Below, piece after piece: positions 44,821 through 55,391 of a DNA stretch of 64,000 bases. Source of the DNA: Diadophis punctatus similis (taxonomy: Eukaryota > Chordata > Lepidosauria > Squamata > Dipsadidae); contig JALIGW010000062.1 in the NCBI GenBank assembly GCA_023053685.1, positions 558,001 to 622,000 of the forward strand. Reading direction: 5' to 3'. Within the stretch, counting starts at the first letter, position 1, and the number at the start of each line of letters is the position of its first letter. Both the position numbers and the translations under genes were made by a program. The notes below the pieces were generated by a model. It ran no database searches. It worked only from the letters and a program-made list of their open reading frames with translations, and had not been told where the DNA came from.

Positions 44821-44832
44821 ACAAAGAAGAGG
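44821..44832 (+). promoter_or_regulatory. Copia polypurine tract
   Basis: ACAAAGAAGAGG immediately before the 3-prime LTR, where second-strand synthesis would start. Confidence 0.7.
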
Positions 44833-45142
44833 TGTCAGGCAGTGATTTTATATTGCCTGTATATGCAGGGGAGATGCATCCCTATCAAATATAATGGTTT
44901 ATTCCTGAGCACGTGATTAATATGTTCCTAGTATGCATGTGTACATTCTTTTCTTTGTTCCTTCCTTTTTCTTCAGCTTCTGTAAGGAGCAAGACCTGTT
45001 TTATAGCCAAGATGTGATTTATTTGTTTTTGTACCGAAATAAATATTTTCTACTTTAGTATTTAAACTGCGGTTTCTTTTTATGTCAGAGTTCCAGGAAA
45101 AAGATCTATTTCGCCTCTGATGAGAGTAATTCTTATCTAACA
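44833..45142 (+). mobile_element. Copia 3-prime LTR
   Basis: 310 bases, near copy of the 5-prime LTR, lacking a TTACATG stretch near its start. It ends TTATCTAACA next to GTTGC. Confidence 0.92.
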
Positions 45143-46250
45143 GTTGCTTTGTAATAATCTCCTGGGAATCCATCCGGCCCTGGCATCTTATTGTTCTTCT
45201 GTTCAGCTACTGCTTGTTTTAGCTCTTCTTGAGTTATTTCTCTATTTAGAATTTCCCTATCATCTTCACCCATTGGATTTAAGCTTTTTTCTTCCAAGAA
45301 ATTTATTATTTCTTCCTTCTTTATTTTGTCTTTTGTGTAGAGTTCTTTAAAGTAATCTAATACTATTCCTTTTTTCTTTTCTAGCTGATGTTGTATCTTT
45401 TTGTCTTTACCTTCTAATTGTTGTATCTTTTTTTTCTCTTTCATTTTTCAATCTATGGGATAACCACCTACCAGGCTTATTAGCATTTTCAAAATAATCT
45501 TTTTTCGCTAATCTTATTTTTCTTGCAGTCTCTTCTTGTTCTAGTAGATTTAGTTTATGTTTTGTCAGGGCTTTTTCTTCTATAATTTTTGAGTTTTGTG
45601 GATCATTTTGCAACTCTCTTTCCAATAGTTTCAGACTGTCTAACAACTGTTTTTGCTGCTTCTCTCTCTGTTTCTCCTGCCCAAATATGCAATTGTCACA
45701 CCTCTTTGATAGGCTTTTGCCGTATCCCGTAAGTTTTGTAACGTTGAGTCTTGATTTTTGTTTTCTTTAATAAACACTTCCATTTCTTTTTTAATTTGGT
45801 TTATGTATTCCTGTTCCTTTAATACTTGTGTATTTAATATCCATCTCCTAATTTTTTTTCTTTCTCCTTTCCAAATTATTTTTAAGGGATTATGATCAGT
45901 CCATTCATTTACCCCTATTTCTATTGAATCCATCAAATTTTCCATCTTTTTATTTGCCCAAACCATGTCTATTCTAGACCAAAATCTATGTGGATTCAAA
46001 TAAAATGTATAATCTCTAGTTTCCCAATTTCGTTCTCTCCAACAATCTCTCAAATTTAATTCATGGCACACTTCATGAAATGATTTCAGCAAAGTTTTTC
46101 TCTTTTTTGTATTCTTTTATTGTCAGTTACTGCTTGTTTTAGCTCTTCTTGAGTTATTTCTCTATTTAGAAATAACTAAAATAATCTTTATCCTTGTCAA
46201 CAATACCATTGAAATCTCCCACTAAGCATACTTTTTTTTCCATTTTTTTA
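45143..46250 (-). mobile_element. L1 LINE ORF2 fragment (endonuclease end to start of RT)
   Basis: Minus-strand order: VGDFNGIVDKDKDYF at about 46180-46240, then RFWSRIDMVWANKKMENL and WTDHNPLKIIWKG (endonuclease end, 45640-46092). A basic, helical linker follows (45407-45646, ANKPGRWLSHRLK), then the approach to RT with EELKQAVAEQKNNKMPGPDG up to 45143. Two frameshifts break it. The sequence then continues at 33057, across the gypsy and copia insertions. Confidence 0.82.
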
Positions 46251-47215
46251 ATTTTTTCTCCACAACTTTATATACAATTCAATACACATATACCTTAAAA
46301 TACTATAATGAAATAGTTTTACATATAATCAATCATTCAAAAATTAATCTTATTCAACACTTGCATCATCAATCATGTCTGTTCTATTTTTCCCATTACA
46401 CTCACCTCTATCTCCATCTTCCCCTCCATCTTTCTTACTCCTTCACTCCTCCTCTATCTCTCTATTCCTTCTCTTTCTCCCCTTCTACTTCCCCTTTCAC
46501 CCTCTTAACCTTTCCCTGAGTACTCTTTATATACTTGTCTTATATTTGACAGACTGATTATATAATCTCAAATTAAAACTAATTGTGTCTCTTCTATATA
46601 ATTTTTTTGTTATTATTGTATCATTTCTTTGTATATAATACTTTATTCTAGGGATATGCTACTAATTCCATAAAAAAAGAAAAAAATCTAATTTTGTCAT
46701 CTGGGATATTTACCAGTTAATTTCAAATTTTCCTTCCAGATTCACTGCTATTAATTTAATTTCCCATAATAATTATTTCTCCTGCTTAATTTAAAGCCAT
46801 ATTGCTTCCTCTACTTCTTTAGTCTCTTTAGTCATCGTTTATGTTTCTTACCCTCCATTTCTATCAAAAACTAAATGCCCAATTATAATTTCAATTTCAC
46901 ATATTAATCATCAAAATTCTTTCTAAGTTATTTCCACTCAATTGAATATTCAACTCTAGAAATAAAAAATTATAAATTTTGCATCTAAACAATATCATAT
47001 ATAGAAAACAGTAAACAATCATAATTCATTTCCATTATTTCTAATTCTGTATTTCCTACATCACTACAGATATTTAACTGAATTAAATAAAAAAATTAGT
47101 CTAACTCTTATCAATTCCATCTCTTGCATTTAAACAAATCAAAAAAATAAAAAGAAAAAAGAAACAAAAAGTCCAAATGATTAAATTTTCCAATTTTCAG
47201 CTTAATAAATTTAAA
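46250..47215. other. AT-rich sequence, no gene
   Basis: T-rich and A-rich DNA without long frames. It might be 5-prime L1 or older repeat sequence; no motif decides. Confidence 0.4.
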
Positions 47216-47217
47216 GA

Positions 47218-47280
47218 TAATAAAAGTCCCCCATTTCTATGCTCCCCGTTAATCAGCTAAATGATTAGCAAAAGGTTCCT
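47218..47280. repeat. Repeat R1, copy 3 (partial)
   Basis: AAAAGTCCCCCATTTCTATG to GATTAGCAAAAGGTTCCTCTAG matches the part of R1 next to the hAT insertion at 2052 and goes on without the insertion. Confidence 0.65.
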
Positions 47281-47480
47281 CTAGTGGCATTACAATGGCA
47301 GCAATGTCATACTTGCTTTCATGTACTAAAGGTACTAAAGGTACATGAAATAAGGATATAAACTTATGAACACAATGTCTTCCATTCCTCAAAGTGATGC
47401 TATCAAACATTTACTCAATCAATGATCAGGACAACATGGATCTGCATTAGAAAATACATGGGTAATAACTTTTTCCTTAG

Positions 47481-47690
47481 TAGCAATAGTACTTAAACTT
47501 ATATACCACTTTACAGCCCTCTCTAAGTGGTTTAGAGAGTCAGCATATTGCCCCCAACAATCTGGGTCTTCATTTTGCCGACCTCGGGAGGATGGAAGGC
47601 TGAGCCAATGAGAACTGAGCTGTCAAACTGCTAGCAGTCGTCAGAATTAGCCTGCAATACTGCATTCTGTCCACTGCACCATCATGGCTT
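47481..47690 (-). mobile_element. tRNA-derived squamate SINE, copy 2
   Basis: It has the same order as the SINE at 43517, with more changes: GCATATTGCCCCCAACAATC, GGATGGAAGGCTGAGCC, and a worn tRNA head at the right. Confidence 0.75.
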
Positions 47691-47699
47691 AACCTAAAT

Positions 47700-48830
47700 G
47701 CTGAAGAATTACATTGCTTTCCAGAGGCGCAGAAGAGCTGCTTCTCATTGTTTATTATAACCTGTATTTTTGGCTTTCATGCTGCTGCTTCTTGCTGGAA
47801 GATCCTTGTGAGGCTCAGTAGTCGGAAAGTATGGCCATGATAAAGTCATGTTGCTTGGGGTGCTGTAGAGATGAAGGCTATGTAAAGGTTGTGCACCAAA
47901 CTGGCTACCCCTAACGGGCCTCTCATGCCTCCATGATCTCACCCATTTCACATAGCCAGGATGATTTATCATAGTATCCCTGGCTGGTACGTGAGTTCAT
48001 CTAGGTTGTGTCAACAGGATGTTCTTAAGGATTTGCTGGGAGAATTCACCAGTAAAGATGCTGTTACTTTCTTCTACATTTTGCTGCTTGGAAAACTGTA
48101 TAAAAAGCAATAAACACTGCGAAGGCAGTCAAGACATCTTAGCATCCTGCCATGAATTGTCTCTAACTCCATCAGGGTGCACCATAAGGAGGTTACTCTA
48201 CGCTGCACCCCATTTGGACAGGAATTAGAAAACACTTTGATATTGAGAAAGCATGGTATCAGGAATGGGCAACATTTAACTCAGGTCTGTTTAATTTAGT
48301 GTCTGATCCAGTACAATGGTCCTCTGGCTTTGATCTTCTAAGGACAAACTACATTTTTTTATTGCATATAAGAAATCATCCTGCTCAGTTACAGTTACAT
48401 TAGAGACATAGACAGTAACATCCCATAATATTAAGCACAAGCATTGAAATGACCATTGCATTAAAAAGAGAACCTTCACACGGGAAATAAGTCTGTTGTG
48501 AAAAGGTACAATTTCAGCCAGTTGAAATATTTAGCACGTACAATTGAAAAACTCCTTTATTAATCAGCCTGGGAATGTCCGTTATTTGGCAGTTATTATT
48601 TACCCTTCTTAATATTTGCTTTACTCAACCCTCTTATTGAAATTATTATAATTATCATGAATATCATTATTCTGTTCCTTTGGAAGGATACTGAGAGTTT
48701 GTACACTCGGGACAAATTCCTAGTGTGTCTATTCACGATTGACCAAATTGAATACGTAATTCAATTCAATTCCAGAGAAACACATTGTGAATGAAGATCT
48801 TCTCACATTCAGGCATGTTTATCATTTTTC
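47700..48830. other. No gene recognised
   Basis: Mixed sequence. A minus-strand frame at 47745-47972 (75 residues, with HSLHLYSTPSNMTLSWPYF) has no family I know and no clear splice sites. The rest is AT-rich. Confidence 0.4.
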
Positions 48831-48851
48831 TCCAAGATGAATTCTTTGGTG

Positions 48852-49070
48852 TCAAGGGAGGCTTCTGCGTTCAATATAGATCTTTCCACACTCCAGGCAT
48901 TTATGTGGTTTTTCTCCAGTGTGGATCCTTTGATGTCTATAAAGGTTGCCCTTGAGACTGAAGCTCTTTTCACACTCCAGGCATTGATTAAGTTTCTCTC
49001 CTGTGTGGATGCTTAGATGCCTTTGAAGATGGTCATTTCTTTTGAAGGACTTTTCACATTCCCCACATTC
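48852..49070 (-). pseudogene. Zinc-finger remnants after the stop of zinc-finger gene 3
   Basis: Directly after the TAG of gene 3 the same frame continues for 72 codons to a TGA at 48852-48854. It codes for two complete fingers ([21 protein letters not shown] and [20 protein letters not shown]) and part of a third. Confidence 0.75.
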
Positions 49071-51180
49071 CTACTGTTTTTGAAAATGGATTCTTTGGTG
49101 TGTGTATAGGCTGCCTTTACAACTGAAACTCTTTCCACATTCTAGGCATTTATGAGGTTTTTCTCCAGTGTGGATCCTTTGATGTCTATAAAGGTCGCTC
49201 CTACAACTGAAGCTCTTTCCACACTCCAGGCATTTATGAGGTTTTTCTCCAGTGTGGATTCTTTGATGTTTATTAAGGTTGCTCCTACAACTGAAGCTCT
49301 TTCCACACTCCAGGCAATTATGAGGTTTTTCTCCTGTGTGGATCCTTTGATGTGTAAAAAGGTTCCTTTTATCACTGAAGCTCTTTCCACACTCCAGGCA
49401 TTTATGAGGTTTCTCTCCTGTGTGGATCCTTTGATGTCTATAAAGGTTGCTACTTTGACTGAAGCTCTTTCCACACTCCAGGCATTTATGAGCTTTTTCT
49501 CCTGTGTGGATCCTTTGATGTGTATAAAGGCTGCAACTCTGACTGAAGCTCTTTCTACACTCCTGGCATTTATAAGGTTTTTCTCCTGTGTGGATCCTTT
49601 GATGTGTATAAAGGTTGCTGCTAACACTGAAGCTCTTTCCACACTCCAGGCATTTATGAGGTTTTTCTCCTGTGTGGATCCTTTGATGTGTATAAAGGTC
49701 GCTCCTATAACTGAAGCTCTTTCCACACTCCAGGCATTTATGAGGTTTTTCTCCTGTGTGGATCCTTTGATGTGTATAAAGGCTGCAACTCTGACTGAAG
49801 CTCTTTCCACACTCCTGGCATTTATAAGGTTTTTCTCCTGTGTGGATCCTTTGATGTGTATAAAGGTTGCTGCTAACACTGAAGCTCTTTCCACACTCCA
49901 GGCATTTATGAGGTTTTTCTCCTGTGTGGATCCGTTGATGTGTATAAAGGCTGCCCGAACATCTGAAGCTCTTTCCACACTCCAGGCATTTATGAGGTTT
50001 TTCTCCTGTGTGGATCCTTTGATGTGTATAAAGGCTGCCCCTCTCAGTGAAGCTCTTTCCACACTCCAGGCATTTATGAGGTTTTTCTCCTATGTGGATC
50101 CTTTGATGTGTATAAAGGTTGCTGCTAACACTGAAGCTCTTTCCACACTCCAGGCATTTATGAGGTTTTTCTCCTGTGTGGATCCTTTGATGTATATAAA
50201 GGCTGCCCCTCCGACTGAAGCTCTTTCCACACTCCAGGCATTTATGAGGTTTTTCTCCTGTGTGGATCCTTTGATGTGTATAAAGGTTGCTTTTATGACT
50301 CAAGCTCTTTCCACACTCCAGGCATTTATGAGGTTTTTCTCCTGTGTAAATTGCTTGATGTATATAAAGGTTTCCCAATTCATTGAAGCTCTTTCCACAT
50401 TTTAGGCATTTATGACGTTTTTCTCCAGTGTGAATTTTTTGATGTATATAAAGGTTTCCCAATTCATTGAAGCTCTTTCCACATTTTAGGCATTTATGAG
50501 GTTTTTCTCCTGTGTGGATTCTTAGATGGCTTTGAAGATGGTCTTTTTTTCTGAAGGATTTTTCACATTCTGGGCATTTGTGTTTTTTCTCTCCTGTGTG
50601 GATCGTTAGATGCCTTTGAAGATTGCAGTTTCTTTTGAATGATTTTTCACATTCCGGGCACTGATATTCCCTTCCTCCATCCTGGATCCTTTGGGGGCTT
50701 CTGGGTGTCCCCAAGGACCCTCTCCCCTGCAGGCCCATCTCGGGATCTCGGCCCGTTTCCTCCTCTCCGCATCGCCCTACAGGCAGCCCCCTTTCATGGG
50801 ATCCTCCTGGGCTTATCCCTCCTGCAGCACCAAAGCCTCCCGGCCTATCCCCACTGTCTTCTGGGGGAGCTGCGCCGTGACGAGCTATTCCGTGGGGCCC
50901 GCTCTTCTCCTCCTCCTCCTCTCGGGCAGCACTTCTTTCCTGCGTCTGCCGGGCTCTTCCGTCCTCCTGAAGGAAAGAAAGAGAAGTGGGTCACGGCTGC
51001 GTCCACTTCCCCACAGGGGAGACCCAGACCGAAGCCTACCCTCTCACGGGTCTCCCTCCCACCATCCCCACCTCCGGACAAGGCCTCAGGCGCCCCATTT
51101 TCTCTAACCTCCCATGTTTCCCTTCTTCGGAGGACCCTCCTGGACTGCAACTATCGGCGTCCCCTGCGCCCCACCTGCAT
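49071..51180 (-). CDS. C2H2 zinc-finger protein, 19 fingers, intact
   Basis: Two coding exons on the minus strand: 51175-51180 (ATG CAG, then a GTGGGG donor) and 49071-50966 (after a TTCAG acceptor). Together they give 633 residues in one frame. The first ~100 residues are acidic and glycine-rich ([19 protein letters not shown]) with no KRAB, SCAN or BTB motif. Nineteen C2H2 fingers of 28 residues follow, mostly joined by TGEKP. Finger 4 ends in Tyr for the last His (HQAIYTGEK). Fingers 10-11 and 13-14 carry the same recognition helices (SVSSNL then SQSCSL), and finger 7 repeats the first. The protein ends HFQKQ. It is expected to be a nuclear sequence-specific DNA binder, possibly a repressor; targets cannot be read from the sequence. 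It is the only undamaged member of the trio. Confidence 0.88.
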
Positions 51181-51645
51181 CCAGCCGCATGCGCACCCGA
51201 ATCGAAAAATTCCTTCTGTCGCCTCTGATTCCGACCGGCCTCCGTCCCCTTTCAGCCAAGACCGGCCTCCGTCCCCTTTCAGCCAAGCTCCACCTCTTCC
51301 TCTCCTGGCACTGCCCCCTGTAGCTTTGCTCTCTTGATCCAATTGCACTTTTCCCGCCACCCTGCATTTCATTTGCATCGGGGCAGCTTCTATGCCATCC
51401 CATTGGTGGGTGTCATGGGACCATGCCCCCTACTCGACTGTGTAGCGGTCGCCTTCATTGCTTTCATCCTGTCTGCGTTCCTCCCCTCGCTTGGCTCCTC
51501 CCTTGCGCCATTGGCTCAGCCCCTCCTCCCCTTCCCCACCGCCCCGTTTGGCAGAATTGGGGTGAGGAAGGCCGAAAGGGCTGCAATAGATGGACTCCCT
51601 CGCTGGACTCACTTTTCGTGTGGCAAAACTAACAGAAGATACAAA
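51181..51645 (-). promoter_or_regulatory. Promoter region of zinc-finger gene 3
   Basis: GC-rich, homologous to the upstream regions of zinc-finger genes 1 and 2. It contains a tandem copy of GACCGGCCTCCGTCCCCTTT (about 51233 and 51263) and CCATCCCATTGGTGGGTG, a CCAAT-type box on the minus strand. Homology ends near 51640 where L1 begins. Confidence 0.55.
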
Positions 51646-52477
51646 TTGTAAAGAAAGTTAGATATTTAGGGATACAATTATCGGCAAGATTTTTAACCAT
51701 TAAAGAAGATAATTATTTAAAATTTTAAAAAAATTGAAATAGATTTGGATAAATGGAAAAACTTTCAATTATCACTGATGGGCAGAATTGCATTGATTAA
51801 GATGAATATACTACGTTTACTATTTTTATTTTTGACAATTCCAACAAGAATAGAGAAAAGATATTTTAGGGAGATAAATGTAATGATTTTGAAATTTATC
51901 TGGCAAGGGAAAGGATCAAGAATAAATCTAAAAATGCTGCAAGATGCCAGGACTTGAGGCGGCTTTGGACTTCCAAATTGGGAACGGTATTACCAGGCAG
52001 CGACATTGACATGGATGAGAGAATGGATTTTATTAAGAAATAGGAGACTGTTACTATTAGAAGGACATGACATGTATATTGGTTGGCACGCAATTATATG
52101 GTATGGAAGAAATAAAATACACAGCTATTTCCAAAGACATTACATTAGAAACGCTTTATATTTAGTATGGGAAAAGATAAAAGCTTAACATTATATGAGT
52201 GTACCGAATTGGATATCGATAATAGAAGCATTAATACATCCAAGCAGAGTGGATTGGCAAAACATACCAAGGTATAAAGATATTTTGACAGATGAAGGGA
52301 AATTGAAATCAACACAAGAACTTGAGAATCAAGGAATTAAAATGGATTGATTTATGAGATTGCAAATACAGACAAGATATGAAAAAGATAATAAAATGGA
52401 AGGCATTATGCTAGAGAACACAGAGTTAGATGCAATACTTACTGGATTAGATGAAAAATTAATTAAGAAAATATATA

Positions 52478-53469
52478 CCGTATTTTTCGGAGTATAAGAT
52501 GCACCTTTTTACCCTCAAAAAGAGGGTGAAAACTTGGGTGCGTCTTATACACTGAATGTAGCCCCACCCAGCCACCCCCATCCTTTGGCCTCTGCCTGCC
52601 AGCAATTTACCTCTTTGCAGCAAACAGGGCAAAGCACAAGAAGAGCACAAGAAGAGATAAACTGCCTCCCGACCTACAGCTGACGGAGGCTTGCAAGCCA
52701 CGTGGTAAAATGAAACTAACTACGGTGGCTGTAATGTGACAAATTGCTGGGAGATAAACTGCTGGCAATATTAGACTGCTGAAATTGAAAACAGGCAAGC
52801 TATAGCTGCTATGGCTCAAAGCTAGAGCTCTTGCCTCACAATTAGGAGGTTGTGAGTTCTATCCTAGGTAGAGGCAGATTCTGTAAATATGTTATTTTGT
52901 TAAATGTTTGTAGAGTGTTCAAATTATTAGACTTATTATTTAAAGACTGCTTTATTATTGTTCTAGACAACTTAACAAAATGAAGCAGCTTTTTAAAATA
53001 AATGCTTGCTCTGAAGACGCCCAGTGCTATTGTATCTTCTTTTAAATAGCAGAGAATACTTCCAGAAAGCCACATCAATTTTAAAGATCTGTAAAAGTAT
53101 AATCTGAAATGTCCTGTTTTAGTATTATTAGTATTAAGTATTAGTATTAAAAGAAAGCAGCTGAGAAACCCTGACTTAGTCATGTTTGGAGTAGATCTAT
53201 TTAAATAATTGGGAGGAGTTAGTGTGATTACATTTAAGAAAATTTTCTGGGATTAATATAATGCCATAAATGTACATTTCTCCAATTCTTTGCCATTTCT
53301 ATGGGTCAGGAACACATGCACAGAAATACACAGCAAACAGTGTATATCATCTGTACGGTTTGCTGTTTGGCAAATTGCTGGGAGGCAGAGATCTTTTTTC
53401 CTTGTTTTCCTCCCCCAAAACTAAGGTGCGTCTTATACTGCGGTGCGTCTTATACTCCAAAAAATACGG
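52478..53469. mobile_element. Tc1/mariner-type element (992 bp, TA target)
   Basis: The terminal repeats are CCGTATTTTTCGGAGTATAA at the left and the inverse ACTCCAAAAAATACGG at the right, each flanked by TA. The sub-terminal GTGCGTCTTATAC occurs at both ends. It has no transposase frame. It splits an L1 ORF2 between KKIY and NYLLYV. Confidence 0.85.
52812..52885 (+). mobile_element. tRNA-related SINE head inside the mariner-type element
   Basis: GGCTCAAAGCTAGAGCTCTTG followed by GGTTGTGAGTTCTATCC has the spacing of tRNA-like A and B boxes. It is not a folded tRNA gene. Confidence 0.5.
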
Positions 53470-54722
53470 TAATTATTTACTTTATGTGGATTTAGAGTTT
53501 GAACAAGTGAAAGAAACAATGATAAAATGGGCTCAGAACTTTGGTTACACAATAGAATTAGAAAAATGGAATAAACTCTGGGAGAGGAATTATAAATTGA
53601 CTATGGCAACAGGCTATAAAGAAAACATGTATAAAATGTTCTATACATGGCACTTGTCGCTGGAAAGATTAGCTAAAATATCCACGAATATCACTATGAA
53701 ATGTTGGAAGTGTCAACAAATACCAGGCTCTTATTACCACATGTGGTGGACTTGTGCAGAAGCAAAAGGTTATTGGACTCGAGTTAAGACTTGGTTAGAA
53801 AAAATGGTGAAACAAAATATAGAGTTGAGACCTGAAACTTTTTTATTGGGAATTATACCAAGTAAATTTAGTAAAGAAGATACTTATTTGATTATACATG
53901 TGTTGACAGCGGCTAGAATCGTCTTTGCACAAAAATGGAAAGGAACAAAGGTACCATCTGAGGAAGATTTAATTAAGAAGATTTTGGACTGTGCTGAGAT
54001 GAATAGAGTGACAATGAAAATTAAAGACAAAGAGGACTCAGAATATTATAAAGTCTTATAGTTGGTTAGAGAATGAATATTGTTAAAAATTAAGATAGAA
54101 GAATTACTGTATTAAAAAGAGAAGGAAAACGAACATAAATAACCCAGATGACAAGATTACATGGATAAGGAGAAGAGGAGGGAGGAAGAGGATGTAGTAG
54201 AGAGGAGGAGAGAAGGAAGAGGGGGAAGTAGGAAGAGGAGAGAGAAAGAGGAAGAAAGTAGGAGAGGGGAAGGAGGATAGAGGGAAGGGAGTGATTGGAT
54301 TTGAGATAGTAGGACAGACAGGCAATTTAGTAATGATAGAGGCTAGATTACTATATTTGGAGATTGAACACTAGTATACATTATAAAATTTATGTTAATT
54401 TTTGAACATACTATGGTATATGTATTTGATGCTTATGTGAAGAATGTTAAAAAATAAAAACTTTTTGGAAAAAAAACCATGGAAAGCAATGAACGGCCCG
54501 GCCTCTTCTTCTAAAAGGCCAACAGGCATCAAAGGGGCGCTCTAGGCCAGCCGAATGTCTGCCAAAGCTCAGGAACTTTGGAAGTTTCCTCAGATAATAA
54601 GTTTTATGTCAATCTACCGCAATATCTTGGGGTTCCCCCAACTTTTTCCTGAGGAAAAAGCCCAGTTCCCCCCCTCTTTTCCTGCCCCCCCAAAAACCCC
54701 AACCTCCCCCCTGCCCCCTCAC

Positions 54723-55391
54723 CTCAGGGCTGCCGTTCTTGGTGCCCACAGAGGAGGCTGTGGCTGCCTTTTGCTTCTGGCTCCTCACGAAGGACTTGAA
54801 GGAAAAGGGGTTGGCTCCTTCCCCGAGGTTGCCAGGCGGCCCACCTGAGACAGGTAAGAAAACAAATGAAAAGGACAGGAAGACCCTCTCCATTTCTCCC
54901 CCCTCCAGGCAATTCGGCTCCCCATCAACTGGGTTTGCCAATGTCAGTCCTTAGAAGTCCAGGCAGGGAACTAAATACAAGTAAAAATACTTTGCACATG
55001 CTCAGAAGCACTTTCTTCCTCGGCTCTGTTGCAGAAAATGGGAATTGCACCCACCCACTCCGCCCCCCCCCCGTTGAACGCCACCACCAATCCCAGCCAC
55101 ACCCCAGCCTACCACCCCTGGGTGGGAACCATGGGACCTGGAGTCCTCTCTGAGAGGCGATTCTCCTCCAGGCCTGCTTCCCCAGGAACCATCATCCCCA
55201 GCCTGGCCAGGAAAGAGGCACAGCATCCCGAAGGAACTTCACACCCCCCCCCCACTCGTCCTGCACAAGACACTCTGCACGTGCTCAGAGGCAAGGGCCA
55301 GTAGGCCGTCCTTACCGGCAAGGCCTGTCCAGGGGGGCTCCGCGCTTTCCCCGAGGACGGCGCCGGGCGGGAGGACGCTGTGCCCGGCCAT
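54723..55391 (-). pseudogene. ENTR1: Partial ENTR1 duplicate, exons 1 and 2
   Basis: Exon 1 (55316-55391, 76 bases) starts with ATG and codes MAGHSVLPPGAVLGESAEPP with a GTAAGG donor. Exon 2 (54723-54844, 122 bases) codes EGANPFSFKSFVRSQKQ and has both splice sites. Both are open and differ from the complete gene by a handful of amino-acid changes. Exon 3 and later are missing: homology breaks in intron 2 near 54650. With an intact promoter copy it could still be transcribed and spliced into foreign sequence. As an ENTR1 gene it is not functional. Confidence 0.85.

Larger units (their letters stand above)
39150..45142 (+). mobile_element. Ty1/copia retrotransposon, structurally complete
   Basis: 5-prime LTR 39150-39469, primer-binding site at 39470, gag-pol, purine tract 44821-44832, 3-prime LTR 44833-45142. 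A 5-base target duplication GTTGC (39145-39149 and 45143-45147) flanks it. Integrase precedes reverse transcriptase, the copia order. It carries a SINE (43517-43756) and an L1 tail (39786-40055). Its left edge is one base from the target duplication of the gypsy element, and its right flank is L1 ORF2. Frames are interrupted, so it is inactive. Confidence 0.92.
51646..54475 (+). mobile_element. L1 LINE ORF2 C-terminal half and 3-prime UTR
   Basis: Plus-strand L1 ORF2 sequence: VRYLGIQLSARF, LDKWKNFQLSLMGRIALIKM, ILKFIWQGK, then GGFGLPNWERYYQAA, with a few stops. It is interrupted at 52477 by a mariner-type element and resumes at 53470 with LLYVDLEFEQVKET through the cysteine region CWKCQQIPGSYYHMWWTC to the stop at 54059-54061. 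An A/G-rich UTR follows to an A-rich end at about 54475. It is 5-prime truncated, lying between zinc-finger gene 3 and the ENTR1 fragment. Confidence 0.82.

Noticed and set aside
49152..50405. Long plus-strand frame (417 codons) and a second minus-strand frame (306 codons) across the zinc-finger array
   Set aside because: They are by-products of the 84-base finger repeat, which happens to lack stops in other frames. Both give monotonous 28-residue repeats without known fold; similar shadows occur over the other two arrays.
49071..50700. Regularly spaced direct repeats, CRISPR-like at first sight
   Set aside because: The period is 84 bases of coding C2H2 fingers with conserved Cys and His codons, in a vertebrate genome. 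There are no spacers or cas genes.
52812..52885. Possible tRNA gene
   Set aside because: Only A- and B-box-like stretches are present and the arms do not fold; it is a SINE-type derivative inside a transposon.
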